Of a DNA stretch of 61,713 nt, positions 7,285-16,145 are shown one piece after another. Within the stretch, counting starts at the first letter, position 1. Every line of letters begins with the position of its first letter. The translations under genes were made by a program, and so were the position numbers. The stretch covers positions 1 through 61,713 of the forward strand of contig KE159575.1 in assembly GCA_000403255.2 (NCBI GenBank), read 5' to 3'. The stretch is from Lachnospiraceae bacterium 3-1. Its GTDB lineage: Bacteria > Bacillota > Clostridia > Lachnospirales > Lachnospiraceae. Below the pieces are notes generated by a model. It was not told where the DNA came from, did not search any database, and saw only the letters and a list, made by a program, of their open reading frames with translations.

Positions 7285-8059
7285 TGCCAAGCACCTCCTT
7301 CGTCAAGGACTGGTACGCCCCGGCAACCTTGCCTTTCGGGTCATGCTCATAAATACTGACACCCTCTGCGGACGTCTCCGCCGCCCTCACCGACATCGGT
7401 ATGCTGTTCTCGAATATCCGCACCCTGCTTCCGTAGGTTTCGATAAGCAGCGCCGTAATATCCCTTGCATAATTGGTGCGGTTATCTACCATCGTCAGCA
7501 GAATGCCTTCAATCTCCAGTTTCGGGTTAATCTGCCGCTTTACCTTGCCTATGGTCTTGATAAGCTGTTCCAAGCCTTTCACGGGCAGGTATGCCGCCTG
7601 AACCGGAATGAGTATGCTGTCGGCACAGGCAAAGGCATTTATGGTAATCATCCCCAAAGAGGGCATACAGTCGATTAAAATGTAATCGTACCCGTCCTTT
7701 AACCTCTCCACATAGGAGCGCAGCATAATCTCCCGGCTCATCACATTCACAAGGGAAACCTCCAGACCGGACAGCTCAATGTTCCCCGGCATCAGGTCAA
7801 TGCCTTCCTCATGCTTCAAGATACCGTAATCCGGCTCCATTTCTTCATCGTTGATAACCTTTTCCAATACGTTCGCAAGGGTGACATCCAGCTTGTCCGG
7901 CTCCGTGAAGCCTAAACTTGCGGTCAGACTCCCCTGTGCGTCCGCATCTATTACCAGGACTCCTTTTCCCTGCTTTGCCAGCCCGATCCCTAAGCTGCTC
8001 GTTGTGGTGGTTTTTCCCACTCCGCCTTTCTGGTTTGCTATTGCTATCACTTTACACAT
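7274..8059 (-). CDS. parA: ParA-family partition ATPase
   Basis: A 261-residue ParA/Soj ATPase. The deviant Walker A motif KGGVGKTTTTSSLG is at about residues 10-23, the switch region VIDADAQGSLTASLG at about 38-52, and DYILIDCMPSLGMIT carries the Walker B aspartate. The start ATG at 8057-8059 (CGGAGG upstream) gives MCKVIAIANQKGG, a standard ParA N-terminus; the longer frame has no site. It is followed by parB and repA. It drives ParB-bound DNA partition over the nucleoid. Confidence 0.95.
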   Translation of the reverse strand: MCKVIAIANQKGGVGKTTTTSSLGIGLAKQGKGVLVIDADAQGSLTASLGFTEPDKLDVTLANVLEKVINDEEMEPDYGILKHEEGIDLMPGNIELSGLEVSLVNVMSREIMLRSYVERLKDGYDYILIDCMPSLGMITINAFACADSILIPVQAAYLPVKGLEQLIKTIGKVKRQINPKLEIEGILLTMVDNRTNYARDITALLIETYGSRVRIFENSIPMSVRAAETSAEGVSIYEHDPKGKVAGAYQSLTKEVLGNGQ

Positions 8060-8075
8060 AGTTTTATTCCTCCGT

Positions 8076-8258
8076 TTAGTTAGATTTTTCTTTGATGTTG
8101 GCTTTCTGCACTTCCACATAAGCCCGGTAATACCTGTTTGTACCCTTGTTCCGATACAGCTCGGAAACTTCCGTCACAGCCACTTTGGGCTGTCTTTGCA
8201 GAATCCTCTCGAACCACTTAATATCATTCTTCGTTCCCATCAGTCGAATTTTCAGCAC
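8076..8258 (-). CDS. DUF3970 (YvzF-like) small protein
   Basis: About 60 residues starting VLKIRLMGTKNDIKWFERIL with a C-terminal YYRAYVEVQKANIKEK. This is the DUF3970 pattern found next to parA in many Firmicute elements. The GTG start at 8256-8258 lies behind AGAGG and agrees with family N-termini; the ATG eleven codons earlier lies inside the upstream gene without a better site. It overlaps DUF6075 by about 35 bp. Function unknown, with a possible role in element maintenance. Confidence 0.65.
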   Translation of the reverse strand: MLKIRLMGTKNDIKWFERILQRQPKVAVTEVSELYRNKGTNRYYRAYVEVQKANIKEKSN

Positions 8259-8742
8259 GTTTCCTCTCCATTTCTGCAAGGATTTCCTCAATAGACCTCT
8301 GCTTTTGGCAGTATTCCGGGTAACGGAGTTTAATGCCTTGCCAGAAGTACAGTGCGTAGCCGCAGCAGAAAATATCGCTTACGGAATACCCCCTGCACTC
8401 GCCAATCTGCTCGTCCTTGCGCTTATAGTCATCAACGCTCGGCGTTCCGTCCGTGTAAAGGTTAAAGGCAAGCCTTACCACCTTTACGCTGCCGCTGGTC
8501 TGCCAGCCCTGATGCAGACACTCTGTTTTGACACACCCGGACTTCATATCGTAAATCTGGCTGAAATGGTTCCTCGTGTCCTCAGAAATACCGAGAATGT
8601 AAATCAAAGCCTTGTGATAGCAGTCCTGATACCTCGCCTGTTCCAGTTTTTCATAATAGAATCTCTCATGTTCCTCGTTTGCAAAAACCATGTGTGTGTT
8701 GTTGGCGCTCTGCGCCCCTGCTCTTAACGCTGTGTTGTTCAT
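8224..8742 (-). CDS. DUF6075 family protein
   Basis: A 172-residue soluble protein with the DUF6075 pattern: FANEEHERFYYEKLEQAR, YHKALIYILGISEDTRNHF, CLHQGWQTSGSVKVVRLAF and a cysteine-containing SVSDIFCCGYALYFWQ. Genes of this family usually open the plasmid-maintenance module of Lachnospiraceae ICEs. Start at 8740-8742 with AAGGAGG. An intrinsic terminator ends just 31 nt upstream, leaving no room for a normal promoter, so leader attenuation is likely. Confidence 0.7.
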   Translation of the reverse strand: MNNTALRAGAQSANNTHMVFANEEHERFYYEKLEQARYQDCYHKALIYILGISEDTRNHFSQIYDMKSGCVKTECLHQGWQTSGSVKVVRLAFNLYTDGTPSVDDYKRKDEQIGECRGYSVSDIFCCGYALYFWQGIKLRYPEYCQKQRSIEEILAEMERKRAENSTDGNEE

Positions 8743-8773
8743 ACCTGAACCTCCTTCATTAAAGATATTGAAT

Positions 8774-8811
8774 AAAAAAAGGGAACAAACCCAGAAATAG
8801 GGTCTATTCCC
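8774..8811 (-). terminator. Terminator/attenuator upstream of DUF6075 gene
   Basis: On the minus strand GGGAA...ACCC pairs with GGGT...TTCCC and is followed by seven T at 8774-8780. It stands 31 nt from the DUF6075 start codon. It could stop readthrough from ppdK or act as a leader attenuator. Confidence 0.75.
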
Positions 8812-8821
8812 AAACATCAAA

Positions 8822-8848
8822 CAAGGGAAAGCACTTTGCTTTCCCTTG
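8822..8848. terminator. Second hairpin between ppdK and the ICE
   Basis: A perfect 12-bp stem (CAAGGGAAAGCA and its complement) with a 3-nt loop. On the minus strand it is followed by a T-rich stretch (TTTGATGTTT), so it may end ppdK transcription. It lies directly before the second terminator at 8774-8811. Confidence 0.6.
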
Positions 8849-8990
8849 CAGAACTTATATATAGACTTTTACCACAATATCTTTAAATCTGTTAGCCTTT
8901 GTGTACTCTGGACGTTCAGCCATAAATGCCCTTACATCCTCTCTCGACACCGTTAAGGTACAGAAGTAAATATAGGGTTGTCTAATTCCT

Positions 8991-11615
8991 CTAGTTGTTA
9001 ATAGCCGCCTGCGCTGCTGCCAATCTTGCAATTGGTACACGGAATGGAGAACAGGAAACATAATCCAGGCCAATCTTATGGCAGAACTCTACGGAAGAAG
9101 GATCTCCACCATGCTCGCCACAGATTCCGATATGAAGATTTGGATTTACTGGTTTTCCTAATTTAATTGCTGTCTCCATTAACTTACCAACGCCAGTCTG
9201 GTCAAGTTTTGCAAATGGATCATTCTCAAAAATCTTAGCATCATAGTATGCCTCTAAGAATTTACCAGAGTCATCACGAGAGAAACCAAAGGTCATCTGT
9301 GTCAAGTCGTTGGTACCGAAGCAGAAGAAATCAGCTTCTTTTGCAATTTCATCTGCAGTAAGAGCAGCCCTTGGAATCTCAATCATTGTACCTACTTCAT
9401 ATTCTAATTCAACACCAGCAGCAGCGATTTCTGCATCAGCAGTCTCTACTACTACTTTCTTTACATATTTTAACTCTTTGATATCACCAATCAACGGAAT
9501 CATAATTTCGGGTTTCAAATTCCAGTCTGTATGAGCTTTCTTTACATTGATTGCTGCACGAATCACTGCACTTGTCTGCATTTTTGCAATTTCTGGATAG
9601 GTAACTGCAAGACGGCATCCACGGTGTCCCATCATTGGGTTAAATTCATGTAAAGAATCAATTAAAGCCTTAATATCTTCTACTGATTTACCCTGAGCAT
9701 CTGCCAGTTTCTTAATGTCTTCTTCTTCAGTAGGAACAAACTCATGCAATGGAGGATCCAGGAAACGGATGGTAACAGGGTTGCCTTCCAAAGCTTCGTA
9801 TAATTTTTCAAAGTCTCCCTGCTGATACGGAAGAATCTTATCCAGAGCAGCTTCTCTTTCTTCTACAGTATCTGCACAAATCATTTCACGGAATGCAGCA
9901 ATTCTGTCCTCCTCAAAGAACATATGCTCAGTACGGCAAAGTCCAATACCTTCTGCACCCAACTCACGTGCTTTCTTAGCATCAGCAGGTGTATCTGCAT
10001 TGGTACGAACTTTTAAGGTTCTGTATTTATCAGCCCATGCCATAATTCTTCCGAATTCGCCTGCGATCGTTGCGTCAACAGTAGGAATCAGACCATCATA
10101 AATGTTACCTGTAGTACCATCAATTGAGATCGGATCTCCTTCATGGTATTCTTTGCCTGCTAAGGTGAATTTCTTATTTTCTTCATCCATAGCAATGTCT
10201 CCACATCCAGATACACAACAGGTTCCCATACCACGTGCAACAACGGCTGCATGGCTGGTCATACCTCCACGAACAGTCAGAATACCCTGAGCAGCTTTCA
10301 TTCCTGTGATATCTTCTGGAGAAGTTTCAAGACGTACTAATACAACCTTTTCACCCTTTTCTGCCCATGCCACAGCATCATCAGCAGAGAACACAACTTT
10401 ACCACATGCTGCTCCTGGAGAAGCGCCAAGTCCTTTACCAGCAGGTGTTGCCGCTTTCAATGCAGCAGCATCAAACTGAGGATGCAGTAAAGTATCAAGG
10501 TTACGTGGATCAATCATAGCAACTGCTTCTTCTTCTGTTCTCATACCTTCGTCTACCAAATCGCAGGCAATTTTCAGAGCAGCCTGAGCAGTTCTCTTAC
10601 CATTACGTGTCTGAAGCATATAGAGCTTTTCATTTTCTACAGTAAACTCCATATCCTGCATATCTCTATAGTGATTTTCCAATGTAGCACAAACTTCTGT
10701 AAACTGTTTGTATGCTGCTGGGAATTTTTCTTCCATCTGAGCAATCGGCATTGGAGTACGAACACCTGCAACTACGTCTTCACCTTGTGCATTTGTCAGG
10801 AATTCTCCCATCAGTTTCTTCTCGCCAGTAGCTGGGTCACGAGTAAATGCAACACCTGTACCGCAGTCATCGCCCATATTACCAAATGCCATACTCTGTA
10901 CGTTTACAGCAGTACCCCAGGAATAAGGAATATCATTGTCACGACGGTACACATTTGCACGAGGGTTGTCCCAAGAACGGAATACAGCTTTTACTGCTCC
11001 CATTAACTGTTCCTTCGGATCATCTGGGAAATCTTCACCAATTTTCTCTTTATATTCAGCCTTAAACTGAGATGCAAGCTCTTTCAAATCTTCTGCTGTC
11101 AGGTCAACGTCTTGTGTTACGCCCTTGTCAGCTTTCATTTTATCAATCAGCTCTTCGAAATATTTCTTGCCAACTTCCATAACTACGTCAGAATACATCT
11201 GGATAAATCTTCTGTAGCAATCCCATGCCCAACGAGCATTTCCTGATTTCTCAGCAATTACATTTACAACAGTCTCATTCAGACCCAGATTCAGGATGGT
11301 GTCCATCATACCAGGCATGGAAGCTCTTGCACCGGAACGTACAGATACCAGAAGTGGGTTCTCTTTATCGCCGAATTTCTTTCCTGTGATCTCTTCCATT
11401 TTGCCAATGTACTCATTGATCTGTGACTGAATCTCATCATTAATCTGACGTCCATCTTCATAATACTGAGTACATGCTTCTGTTGTGATAGTAAAACCCT
11501 GTGGTACCGGAAGACCTAAGCTGGTCATTTCAGCAAGGTTCGCGCCTTTTCCTCCAAGAAGTTCACGCATGCTTGCATTTCCCTCTTTGAAGAGATAAAC
11601 CCATTTGTTTGCCAT
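8991..11615 (-). CDS. ppdK: Pyruvate, phosphate dikinase
   Basis: An 874-residue enzyme that interconverts pyruvate + ATP + Pi and PEP + AMP + PPi. The N-terminal nucleotide-binding domain begins MANKWVYLFKEGNASMRELL with GGKGANLAEM. The swivelling phosphohistidine domain has GGMTSHAAVVARGMGTCC (catalytic His in TSHA, about residue 455). The C-terminal TIM barrel has GLCRTEHMFFEEDRI and GICGEHGGDPSSVEFCHK near the end. Length is full and no break is seen. AGGAGG precedes the ATG and a promoter (TTGCTA-16-TAGAAT) is present upstream. It is a resident metabolic gene: codon use is AT-leaning and unlike the GC-richer ICE genes to its left. Confidence 0.98.
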   Translation of the reverse strand: MANKWVYLFKEGNASMRELLGGKGANLAEMTSLGLPVPQGFTITTEACTQYYEDGRQINDEIQSQINEYIGKMEEITGKKFGDKENPLLVSVRSGARASMPGMMDTILNLGLNETVVNVIAEKSGNARWAWDCYRRFIQMYSDVVMEVGKKYFEELIDKMKADKGVTQDVDLTAEDLKELASQFKAEYKEKIGEDFPDDPKEQLMGAVKAVFRSWDNPRANVYRRDNDIPYSWGTAVNVQSMAFGNMGDDCGTGVAFTRDPATGEKKLMGEFLTNAQGEDVVAGVRTPMPIAQMEEKFPAAYKQFTEVCATLENHYRDMQDMEFTVENEKLYMLQTRNGKRTAQAALKIACDLVDEGMRTEEEAVAMIDPRNLDTLLHPQFDAAALKAATPAGKGLGASPGAACGKVVFSADDAVAWAEKGEKVVLVRLETSPEDITGMKAAQGILTVRGGMTSHAAVVARGMGTCCVSGCGDIAMDEENKKFTLAGKEYHEGDPISIDGTTGNIYDGLIPTVDATIAGEFGRIMAWADKYRTLKVRTNADTPADAKKARELGAEGIGLCRTEHMFFEEDRIAAFREMICADTVEEREAALDKILPYQQGDFEKLYEALEGNPVTIRFLDPPLHEFVPTEEEDIKKLADAQGKSVEDIKALIDSLHEFNPMMGHRGCRLAVTYPEIAKMQTSAVIRAAINVKKAHTDWNLKPEIMIPLIGDIKELKYVKKVVVETADAEIAAAGVELEYEVGTMIEIPRAALTADEIAKEADFFCFGTNDLTQMTFGFSRDDSGKFLEAYYDAKIFENDPFAKLDQTGVGKLMETAIKLGKPVNPNLHIGICGEHGGDPSSVEFCHKIGLDYVSCSPFRVPIARLAAAQAAINN

Positions 11616-11748
11616 TTGAATTCCTCCTAAAATTTACTTTAGTTTATTGTTATGCGAATATGGATTACTCAATGGAATTTATCCTATCTATTTCCATATT
11701 CTGCAACTACACAATGAAACAACACGCTACTTCAAAGCGCACATATAT

Positions 11749-11776
11749 ATTCTAACATATTTTGGAATAATAGCAA
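11749..11776 (-). promoter_or_regulatory. Probable ppdK promoter
   Basis: On the minus strand TTGCTA and TAGAAT are separated by 16 bp, leaving an untranslated leader of about 125 nt before ppdK. Confidence 0.5.
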
Positions 11777-11868
11777 GTCTATTTTTTGGTTTTTTTGCTA
11801 CTATAATGAATTCTAACAACCAAACACGCACCCTTCCATGAAAACATTTAAAAATAGGAAGACGACTT

Positions 11869-12081
11869 ATGGAATGTAAAAAATGTGGCACCAATAATTT
11901 CGATGGCACCCAGTATTGTCAAAACTCTGGCAGCAAATTAAAACCCAAAATTTCTGGTGGATTTTCATGGAAAAATGAGAAAACATATGCAGGTCTTGGA
12001 CACAAAGGTTCTTCCCTGACTTCCTTTAATATTCTAGCTCTCATACTGCTGAAGGACGCAGCCGATTGTACCACCATATGA
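11869..12081 (+). pseudogene. Zinc-ribbon protein fragment
   Basis: The first 25 residues (MECKKCGTNNFDGTQYCQNS) begin a zinc-ribbon domain, but the second metal-binding CxxC has become CQNS, so the knuckle is incomplete. The rest has no family signal and the frame ends after 70 codons, whereas such proteins normally continue with a membrane segment and an extracytoplasmic domain. A modest AGGAAG site precedes the ATG. It looks like a decayed 5' end. Confidence 0.4.
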
Positions 12082-12415
12082 TTGATTTTATCCATTAAGA
12101 CATCCCTGTTTTTCGATAATTGTGAAACTTCTAAAGAATCTCTCTATCAAATACTTTCTGCTCTCGATTTTGTCTTCTATAAGATTTCAAACACTTTTGA
12201 TCCACTTTAAAATTATCCTGTAACCGAACAGGACAATTCGAAATACTAATTGGCATACACTTTTTCTCCTTGTATTTTTTTGCCCACCCACAGGTTTCCT
12301 TTTCCAGGCTCCTGACCTGTGGACCAATGAACGAGCCTCTGCTGTCCATCTTTTTTAAAGATATTATATTTTTATTTCCGCCCCTCTACAACGCCACATC
12401 ACAGCGTAGCGAGGT
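12082..12415. other. No recognisable gene
   Basis: AT-rich stretch with only short frames. A 72-codon minus-strand frame (12131-12349) has neither a ribosome binding site nor a recognised motif. The stretch is flanked by decayed genes on both sides and is probably degraded DNA. Confidence 0.5.
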
Positions 12416-12985
12416 TTATGCCACACATCCTGCAAAAATATGGCGAAACCTTCCAAGAGGAAGAGTGGCTTCGCAGCAGTTTGGTACAATCACATCTGAT
12501 TTGTATTCTTCTAATGTCCGCTTTATTCCATAATAAAACACCGTGTCCCCTGCAATGTAGAGCGTCTTATCCTCACCACTCAGGATAAAACCGCTGACAC
12601 ATCCCATCTCCTCTGCGACTGCTGCGGTATCTCCGTGAACCGCAGGCACTTTCGTGACAGTAATAGAGCCGATACTGAACTCATTTCCTTCCAACGCAAT
12701 GACATCGGAAAATCTCATAGTTCGTATTGTCTGCTCATCTTCCTCATTTTGGACAACAATCTTAATTCCTTTCGGTAAATAGTCCTCAGTGAAGTGATCT
12801 GGATGAATGTGTGTCACAAGACAAAAATCAACACCGTCAGGGATTTTTTGCGGCATCATTGGAAGGTCGTTCATTGGGTTACAAATCCCATTCATCTCCA
12901 GTTTAACTTCATCTCCGGTTTAACTACAAGTGCAGAAAAACCGATTCCTTTATCTTGCAGCCACGGGTCAAGGATATTGCTTTTA
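12416..12985 (-). pseudogene. MBL-fold metal-dependent hydrolase, frameshifted and truncated
   Basis: The downstream frame contains VTHIHPDHFTEDYLP (HxHxDH metal site), VPAVHGD and YIAGDTVFYYGIK, typical of UlaG-like MBL hydrolases. The preceding family segment (NILDPWLQDKGIGFSALVV) is present at about 12905-12985 in another frame and ends at a stop before the ATG of the downstream frame, which indicates a frameshift. The true N-terminus is missing, as the homology begins at the AraC remnant. The last residues (GRFRHIFAGCVA) also look abnormal. Non-functional. Confidence 0.65.
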
Positions 12986-13072
12986 CTGAGAAGATCCGCT
13001 AAAAGCATTACAAAGATTGCACGGGCTGTGGGCTATGACAACCAAAGCCGATTTACCGCCGCAGCGCGATAA
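12973..13072 (+). pseudogene. AraC-family regulator C-terminal remnant
   Basis: The translated end SITKIARAVGYDNQSRFTAAAR matches the second helix-turn-helix of AraC/XylS regulators, where GY.NQSRF is characteristic. Only about 30 residues remain and there are stops before them. It abuts the MBL remnant on the opposite strand, suggesting that a deletion fused the two. Confidence 0.6.
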
Positions 13073-13083
13073 GAGCTTTTTTA

Positions 13084-13137
13084 TTCTATAGGAAGGATAC
13101 TTTCACGCATTAGTGTGACAAGGTCTTTCCTATAGAA
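13084..13137. repeat. 11-bp inverted repeat upstream of marR
   Basis: TTCTATAGGAA at 13084-13094 and its exact complement at 13127-13137. There is no T-run on either side. It insulates or structures the region just before the marR promoter. Confidence 0.6.
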
Positions 13138-13152
13138 CAAAAAATTCCCATC

Positions 13153-13208
13153 TTGACAATTAGTACAGTTATGGACTATACTCCAATTAGTACAGGACTG
13201 TACTAATT
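13153..13208 (+). promoter_or_regulatory. marR-MATE promoter with MarR operator
   Basis: TTGACA (13153-13158) and TATACT (13177-13182) are 18 bp apart. Immediately downstream, half-site AATTAGTACAG and its exact inverse, 2 bp apart, form a 24-bp dyad (13185-13208) covering the expected start. A further half-site with the same 11 bases (13158-13168) lies in the spacer. This is a clear autorepression layout. Confidence 0.85.
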
Positions 13209-13233
13209 GCATTCAGATTTGAGGAGACAGACT

Positions 13234-13701
13234 ATGACAAACAACACCATTCTTATGGAACAGCTAAACCAATACTACGATGCATGGCTGCAATATAATA
13301 ATGTGTACGAAGAATGGGCAAAAGCACACGGGCTGTCCGTCAACTGCCTGTTAGTATTGTGCGCAATTTACGATAGCGGGAACGGCTGTACACAGAAAAA
13401 GATCAGCGGGCAGTGGCTCATACCCAAGCAGACAATCAATATGGTTTCCAAAGATTTGCAGCGCAAAGGGTTCGTGGAACTGTCCCCGCTGCCAGAGGAT
13501 AAGAGGAATAAAATAATCCGTTTTACAAAGAAAGGAAAAGAATATGCGGACACCATCGTGAACGCGCTGCGGAAGGTGGAACTCTCTGTCATAGAGGAAA
13601 TTGGCATGGAACGTATGCAGCAGCTAAACGATAGTATGGCTTTATTTGCAAAACTTTTCTACAAAGCAGGAGGCATAAATGACAATGAAACAAACCCATG
13701 A
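13234..13701 (+). CDS. MarR-family transcriptional regulator
   Basis: A 155-residue winged-helix regulator: helices TILMEQLNQYYDAWLQYNNV, the recognition part CTQKKISGQWLIPKQTINMV and the wing FVELSPLPEDKRNKIIRFTK. The DKR..K wing and flanking helices are typical of MarR. The start at 13234 follows GAGGAG; upstream in-frame codons overlap the operator. It overlaps the MATE gene by 23 bp, so it probably represses its own operon, released by an efflux substrate. Confidence 0.88.
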   Translation: MTNNTILMEQLNQYYDAWLQYNNVYEEWAKAHGLSVNCLLVLCAIYDSGNGCTQKKISGQWLIPKQTINMVSKDLQRKGFVELSPLPEDKRNKIIRFTKKGKEYADTIVNALRKVELSVIEEIGMERMQQLNDSMALFAKLFYKAGGINDNETNP

Positions 13702-14989
13702 TATCAGAATTTTCTTTCAATACGTCATCCCGTCCGTATTGTCTTTTGCCCTGTCGGGAGTCTACGCCATTGTGGACGGATTTTTTATCGGGAACAGTAT
13801 AGGTGATCTTGGGCTTTCAGCCGTCAATATCGCTTATCCAATCGTTGGCGTAATCCAGGCGCTCGGCACAGGAATCGGAATGGGCGGTGCGATTTATTAT
13901 TCCATTTATAAGGCAGAGAAAAAAGAAGATCAGGCAAAAAATTTTATAGCTGGCGCGTTGTGGGTGCTGATCATTTCAAGCGTCCTTGCAACAATCCTAG
14001 CTTTCTTTTTGAATGGCACGCTGTTACGATTGTTAGGTGCGGACAGTGAACTGCTTTCATTGGGAGAAGAATATATCGCTGTTATCGCTCTGGGAGCTTC
14101 CACGCAGGTGATTGGCACAGGGCTGGTGCCTTTTATCCGCAATCAGGGCGGCTCCTTCTACGCAATGGTTTCCATGATTGCAGGCTTTGTCACCAATATC
14201 TTTTTGGATTACCTGTTCGTATGGATATTAGGGCAGGGAGTTTCAGGTGCGGCATGGGCTACCGTCATCGGGCAGGGTGTTACCATGCTGACTGCGCTAG
14301 CCTGGCTGCTGCGCAAAAAGCAGTTTACGCTGAGCATTCCTTTTTTCAAATTTGGAAAGGTGGCTGCGTCCATACTGAAAATCGGGATTGCCCCCTTTGG
14401 GCTTACGATGTCCCCTAACATTTCGCTGACTATCATAAACCGTTTCTCCGTGTCCTATGGTGGAGAACAGGCAGTCGCTATTTATGCCTGTATCGCTTAT
14501 GCAATCTGCATTGTTTATCTGATATTACAGGGAATAGGCGATGGAAGCCAGCCCCTGCTCAGCCAGTATTATGGAGAAGGAAATTATGACAAGCTGAAAA
14601 GTACAAGAAAACTGGCGTATGTATTTGCTTTGTTCCTGTCCCTGATTAGCTGTATCATCATGTACCTGACAAAGGGAAGCCTCGGCGCATTATTCGGGGC
14701 ATCGAATGTTGTGAATGCGGAAATTGCCAAAATAATGCCTGTCTTCCTGATTTCCGTTCCCTTTGTTGCGGTTCTCCGTATCACAACCGCAAGTTTTTAT
14801 GCCACAGAAAAAAGTGTGTTCTCCTATGTTTTGACTTTTATGGAACCACTTCTTATGTTCGTGCTTATGCTTGTTCTGCCGCCTTTGTTCGGCGGGCAGG
14901 TCATGATCTGGTGGAGCACGGTTTTTGCACGAATTCTATCAGCAGTGTCAGCATTTATCCTGAAGCGCCATGTAGATAAAAGGGAATAG
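13679..14989 (+). CDS. MATE-family multidrug/metabolite efflux protein
   Basis: A 436-residue membrane protein with about 12 transmembrane segments in two MatE halves. Visible landmarks are SGVYAIVDGFFIGNSIGDLG near the start, FIRNQGGSFYAMVSMIAGF and QGIGDGSQPLLSQYYGEG at the start of the second half. Full family length. AGGAGG precedes the ATG, which overlaps the marR end, so the two are translationally coupled. It exports cationic compounds by H+ or Na+ antiport; the substrate is not predictable. Confidence 0.92.
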   Translation: MTMKQTHDIRIFFQYVIPSVLSFALSGVYAIVDGFFIGNSIGDLGLSAVNIAYPIVGVIQALGTGIGMGGAIYYSIYKAEKKEDQAKNFIAGALWVLIISSVLATILAFFLNGTLLRLLGADSELLSLGEEYIAVIALGASTQVIGTGLVPFIRNQGGSFYAMVSMIAGFVTNIFLDYLFVWILGQGVSGAAWATVIGQGVTMLTALAWLLRKKQFTLSIPFFKFGKVAASILKIGIAPFGLTMSPNISLTIINRFSVSYGGEQAVAIYACIAYAICIVYLILQGIGDGSQPLLSQYYGEGNYDKLKSTRKLAYVFALFLSLISCIIMYLTKGSLGALFGASNVVNAEIAKIMPVFLISVPFVAVLRITTASFYATEKSVFSYVLTFMEPLLMFVLMLVLPPLFGGQVMIWWSTVFARILSAVSAFILKRHVDKRE

Positions 14990-14992
14990 CAA

Positions 14993-15952
14993 TCATCTGT
15001 TTTTCTCAATATCCTGCCAGTTGGAGTTGCTCAGGATTTCTGCATCTTCACCAATAAGCGCTTTACCGGCTTCTTCATCTCCCTGTAACTGGTACAGCAT
15101 CCAGGCCGTCATATATCCGTCGGTCTTCATCTGCATTTCCTCATGCTCTGCTCCTTCAACCCTTGCACGGAGTTTAAATACATTGTCTGGCATGGCATTG
15201 TAATTCTCAATCAGCGATGAAAGCGGAGCGATGCCAAGCCACTCTGTGGCCGCGTCCGTTGCACCGGTATCGTCAGATGTTCCAGCAGCGGCAGTCATAA
15301 ACCACGGAATAGATACTTTTGAGGCATCATATCCACCCCACATCTGTGCAAGATAAGAATGCGCTGCACTGCCTGTAAAAATTGTTTTATACAAACCGCT
15401 GTTCTCAAATTCCGTTACCGCTCTGACCGCACCTACACCGCCTTGTGAATATCCGGCAATTCCAATATTTTGAACATCAATTTTTTCATAAAACAAACTG
15501 TCGGAATTTTGATTCTGCTCCAACATATAATCCAAAGTCAGTGAGGTTGATATTCCTGTTCCCGCCTGTCTGTCATCATTACCGACTACAACAAAGCCCC
15601 AGGAAGCAAGCCTTTCAAAGTATGGTTCGTAGTTTAATGCTGCCGTATTGCTGCCATTCACGACAACAATCAGCGGATACCTGTTCTCCATTTCAGAGGG
15701 ATACCAGATACGGATATTCCCTATCGACTTATCCTTGGATTTTACTGCCATGACGGATACTTCATAATCTCCAAGTCCCGCATACTTTTTCTCTAATTCC
15801 GAATCCGACTGAAACTGCGTGTAGTAATCTTTCGCCAGCCAGGGCTTTTGAGAATCAATATAGTTTTTCATCAGCAGGAAGCCCACTACAAGTACAATTA
15901 AAATGATCATTCCCAAAATCACAATTCCCACTATTTTCAAGACCTTTTTCAT
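14993..15952 (-). CDS. Membrane-anchored alpha/beta hydrolase
   Basis: A 319-residue protein with an N-terminal transmembrane anchor (IVGIVILGMIILIVLVVGFL) and an extracytoplasmic alpha/beta-hydrolase domain. The nucleophile elbow GYSQGG (about residue 168) lies in DVQNIGIAGYSQGGVGAVRA. The fold resembles dienelactone-hydrolase/chlorophyllase-like lipases; a later EGAEHEEM supplies a candidate catalytic His. It is divergent from a TetR regulator, with an operator between the two promoters. The ATG at 15952 (GGAGGG upstream) is preferred to the adjacent TTG. Confidence 0.82.
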   Translation of the reverse strand: MKKVLKIVGIVILGMIILIVLVVGFLLMKNYIDSQKPWLAKDYYTQFQSDSELEKKYAGLGDYEVSVMAVKSKDKSIGNIRIWYPSEMENRYPLIVVVNGSNTAALNYEPYFERLASWGFVVVGNDDRQAGTGISTSLTLDYMLEQNQNSDSLFYEKIDVQNIGIAGYSQGGVGAVRAVTEFENSGLYKTIFTGSAAHSYLAQMWGGYDASKVSIPWFMTAAAGTSDDTGATDAATEWLGIAPLSSLIENYNAMPDNVFKLRARVEGAEHEEMQMKTDGYMTAWMLYQLQGDEEAGKALIGEDAEILSNSNWQDIEKNR

Positions 15953-15970
15953 CAATCAATTTCCCTCCGT

Positions 15971-16079
15971 TTGACAGAATAATTCCCTTTCGCTATAATG
16001 TTTTTTGGAACAAGTGTCACAATAAAATACACTTGTTCCACACAGGCAATATTATAGTAACGGTCAAACTAAGTGTCAC
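15971..16079. promoter_or_regulatory. Divergent promoters flanking a TetR-type operator
   Basis: Plus strand: TTGACA (15971) -17- TATAAT (15994), a perfect consensus for the tetR gene. Minus strand: GTGACA (16074-16079) -17- TATAAT (16051-16056) for the hydrolase. Between the two -10 boxes, GGAACAAGTGT (16007-16017) and its exact inverse (16029-16039) form a dyad covering both expected start points. Confidence 0.85.
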
Positions 16080-16145
16080 TACGCATCGTCCAAAATGGTA
16101 CTGCCATCACGCTATGCGGTACAGAAAGGGGGGCTTTGTTCCATT

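Noticed and set aside
8855-9073. 72-codon minus-strand frame overlapping the end of ppdK
   Set aside because: It starts within ppdK out of frame, has no ribosome binding site and no recognisable domain. Its tail (TLTVSREDVRAFMAERPEYT) might be debris of an ICE end but cannot be supported as a gene.
12131-12349. 72-codon minus-strand frame as a gene
   Set aside because: No ribosome site, no family signal, and it lies in a zone of decayed genes.
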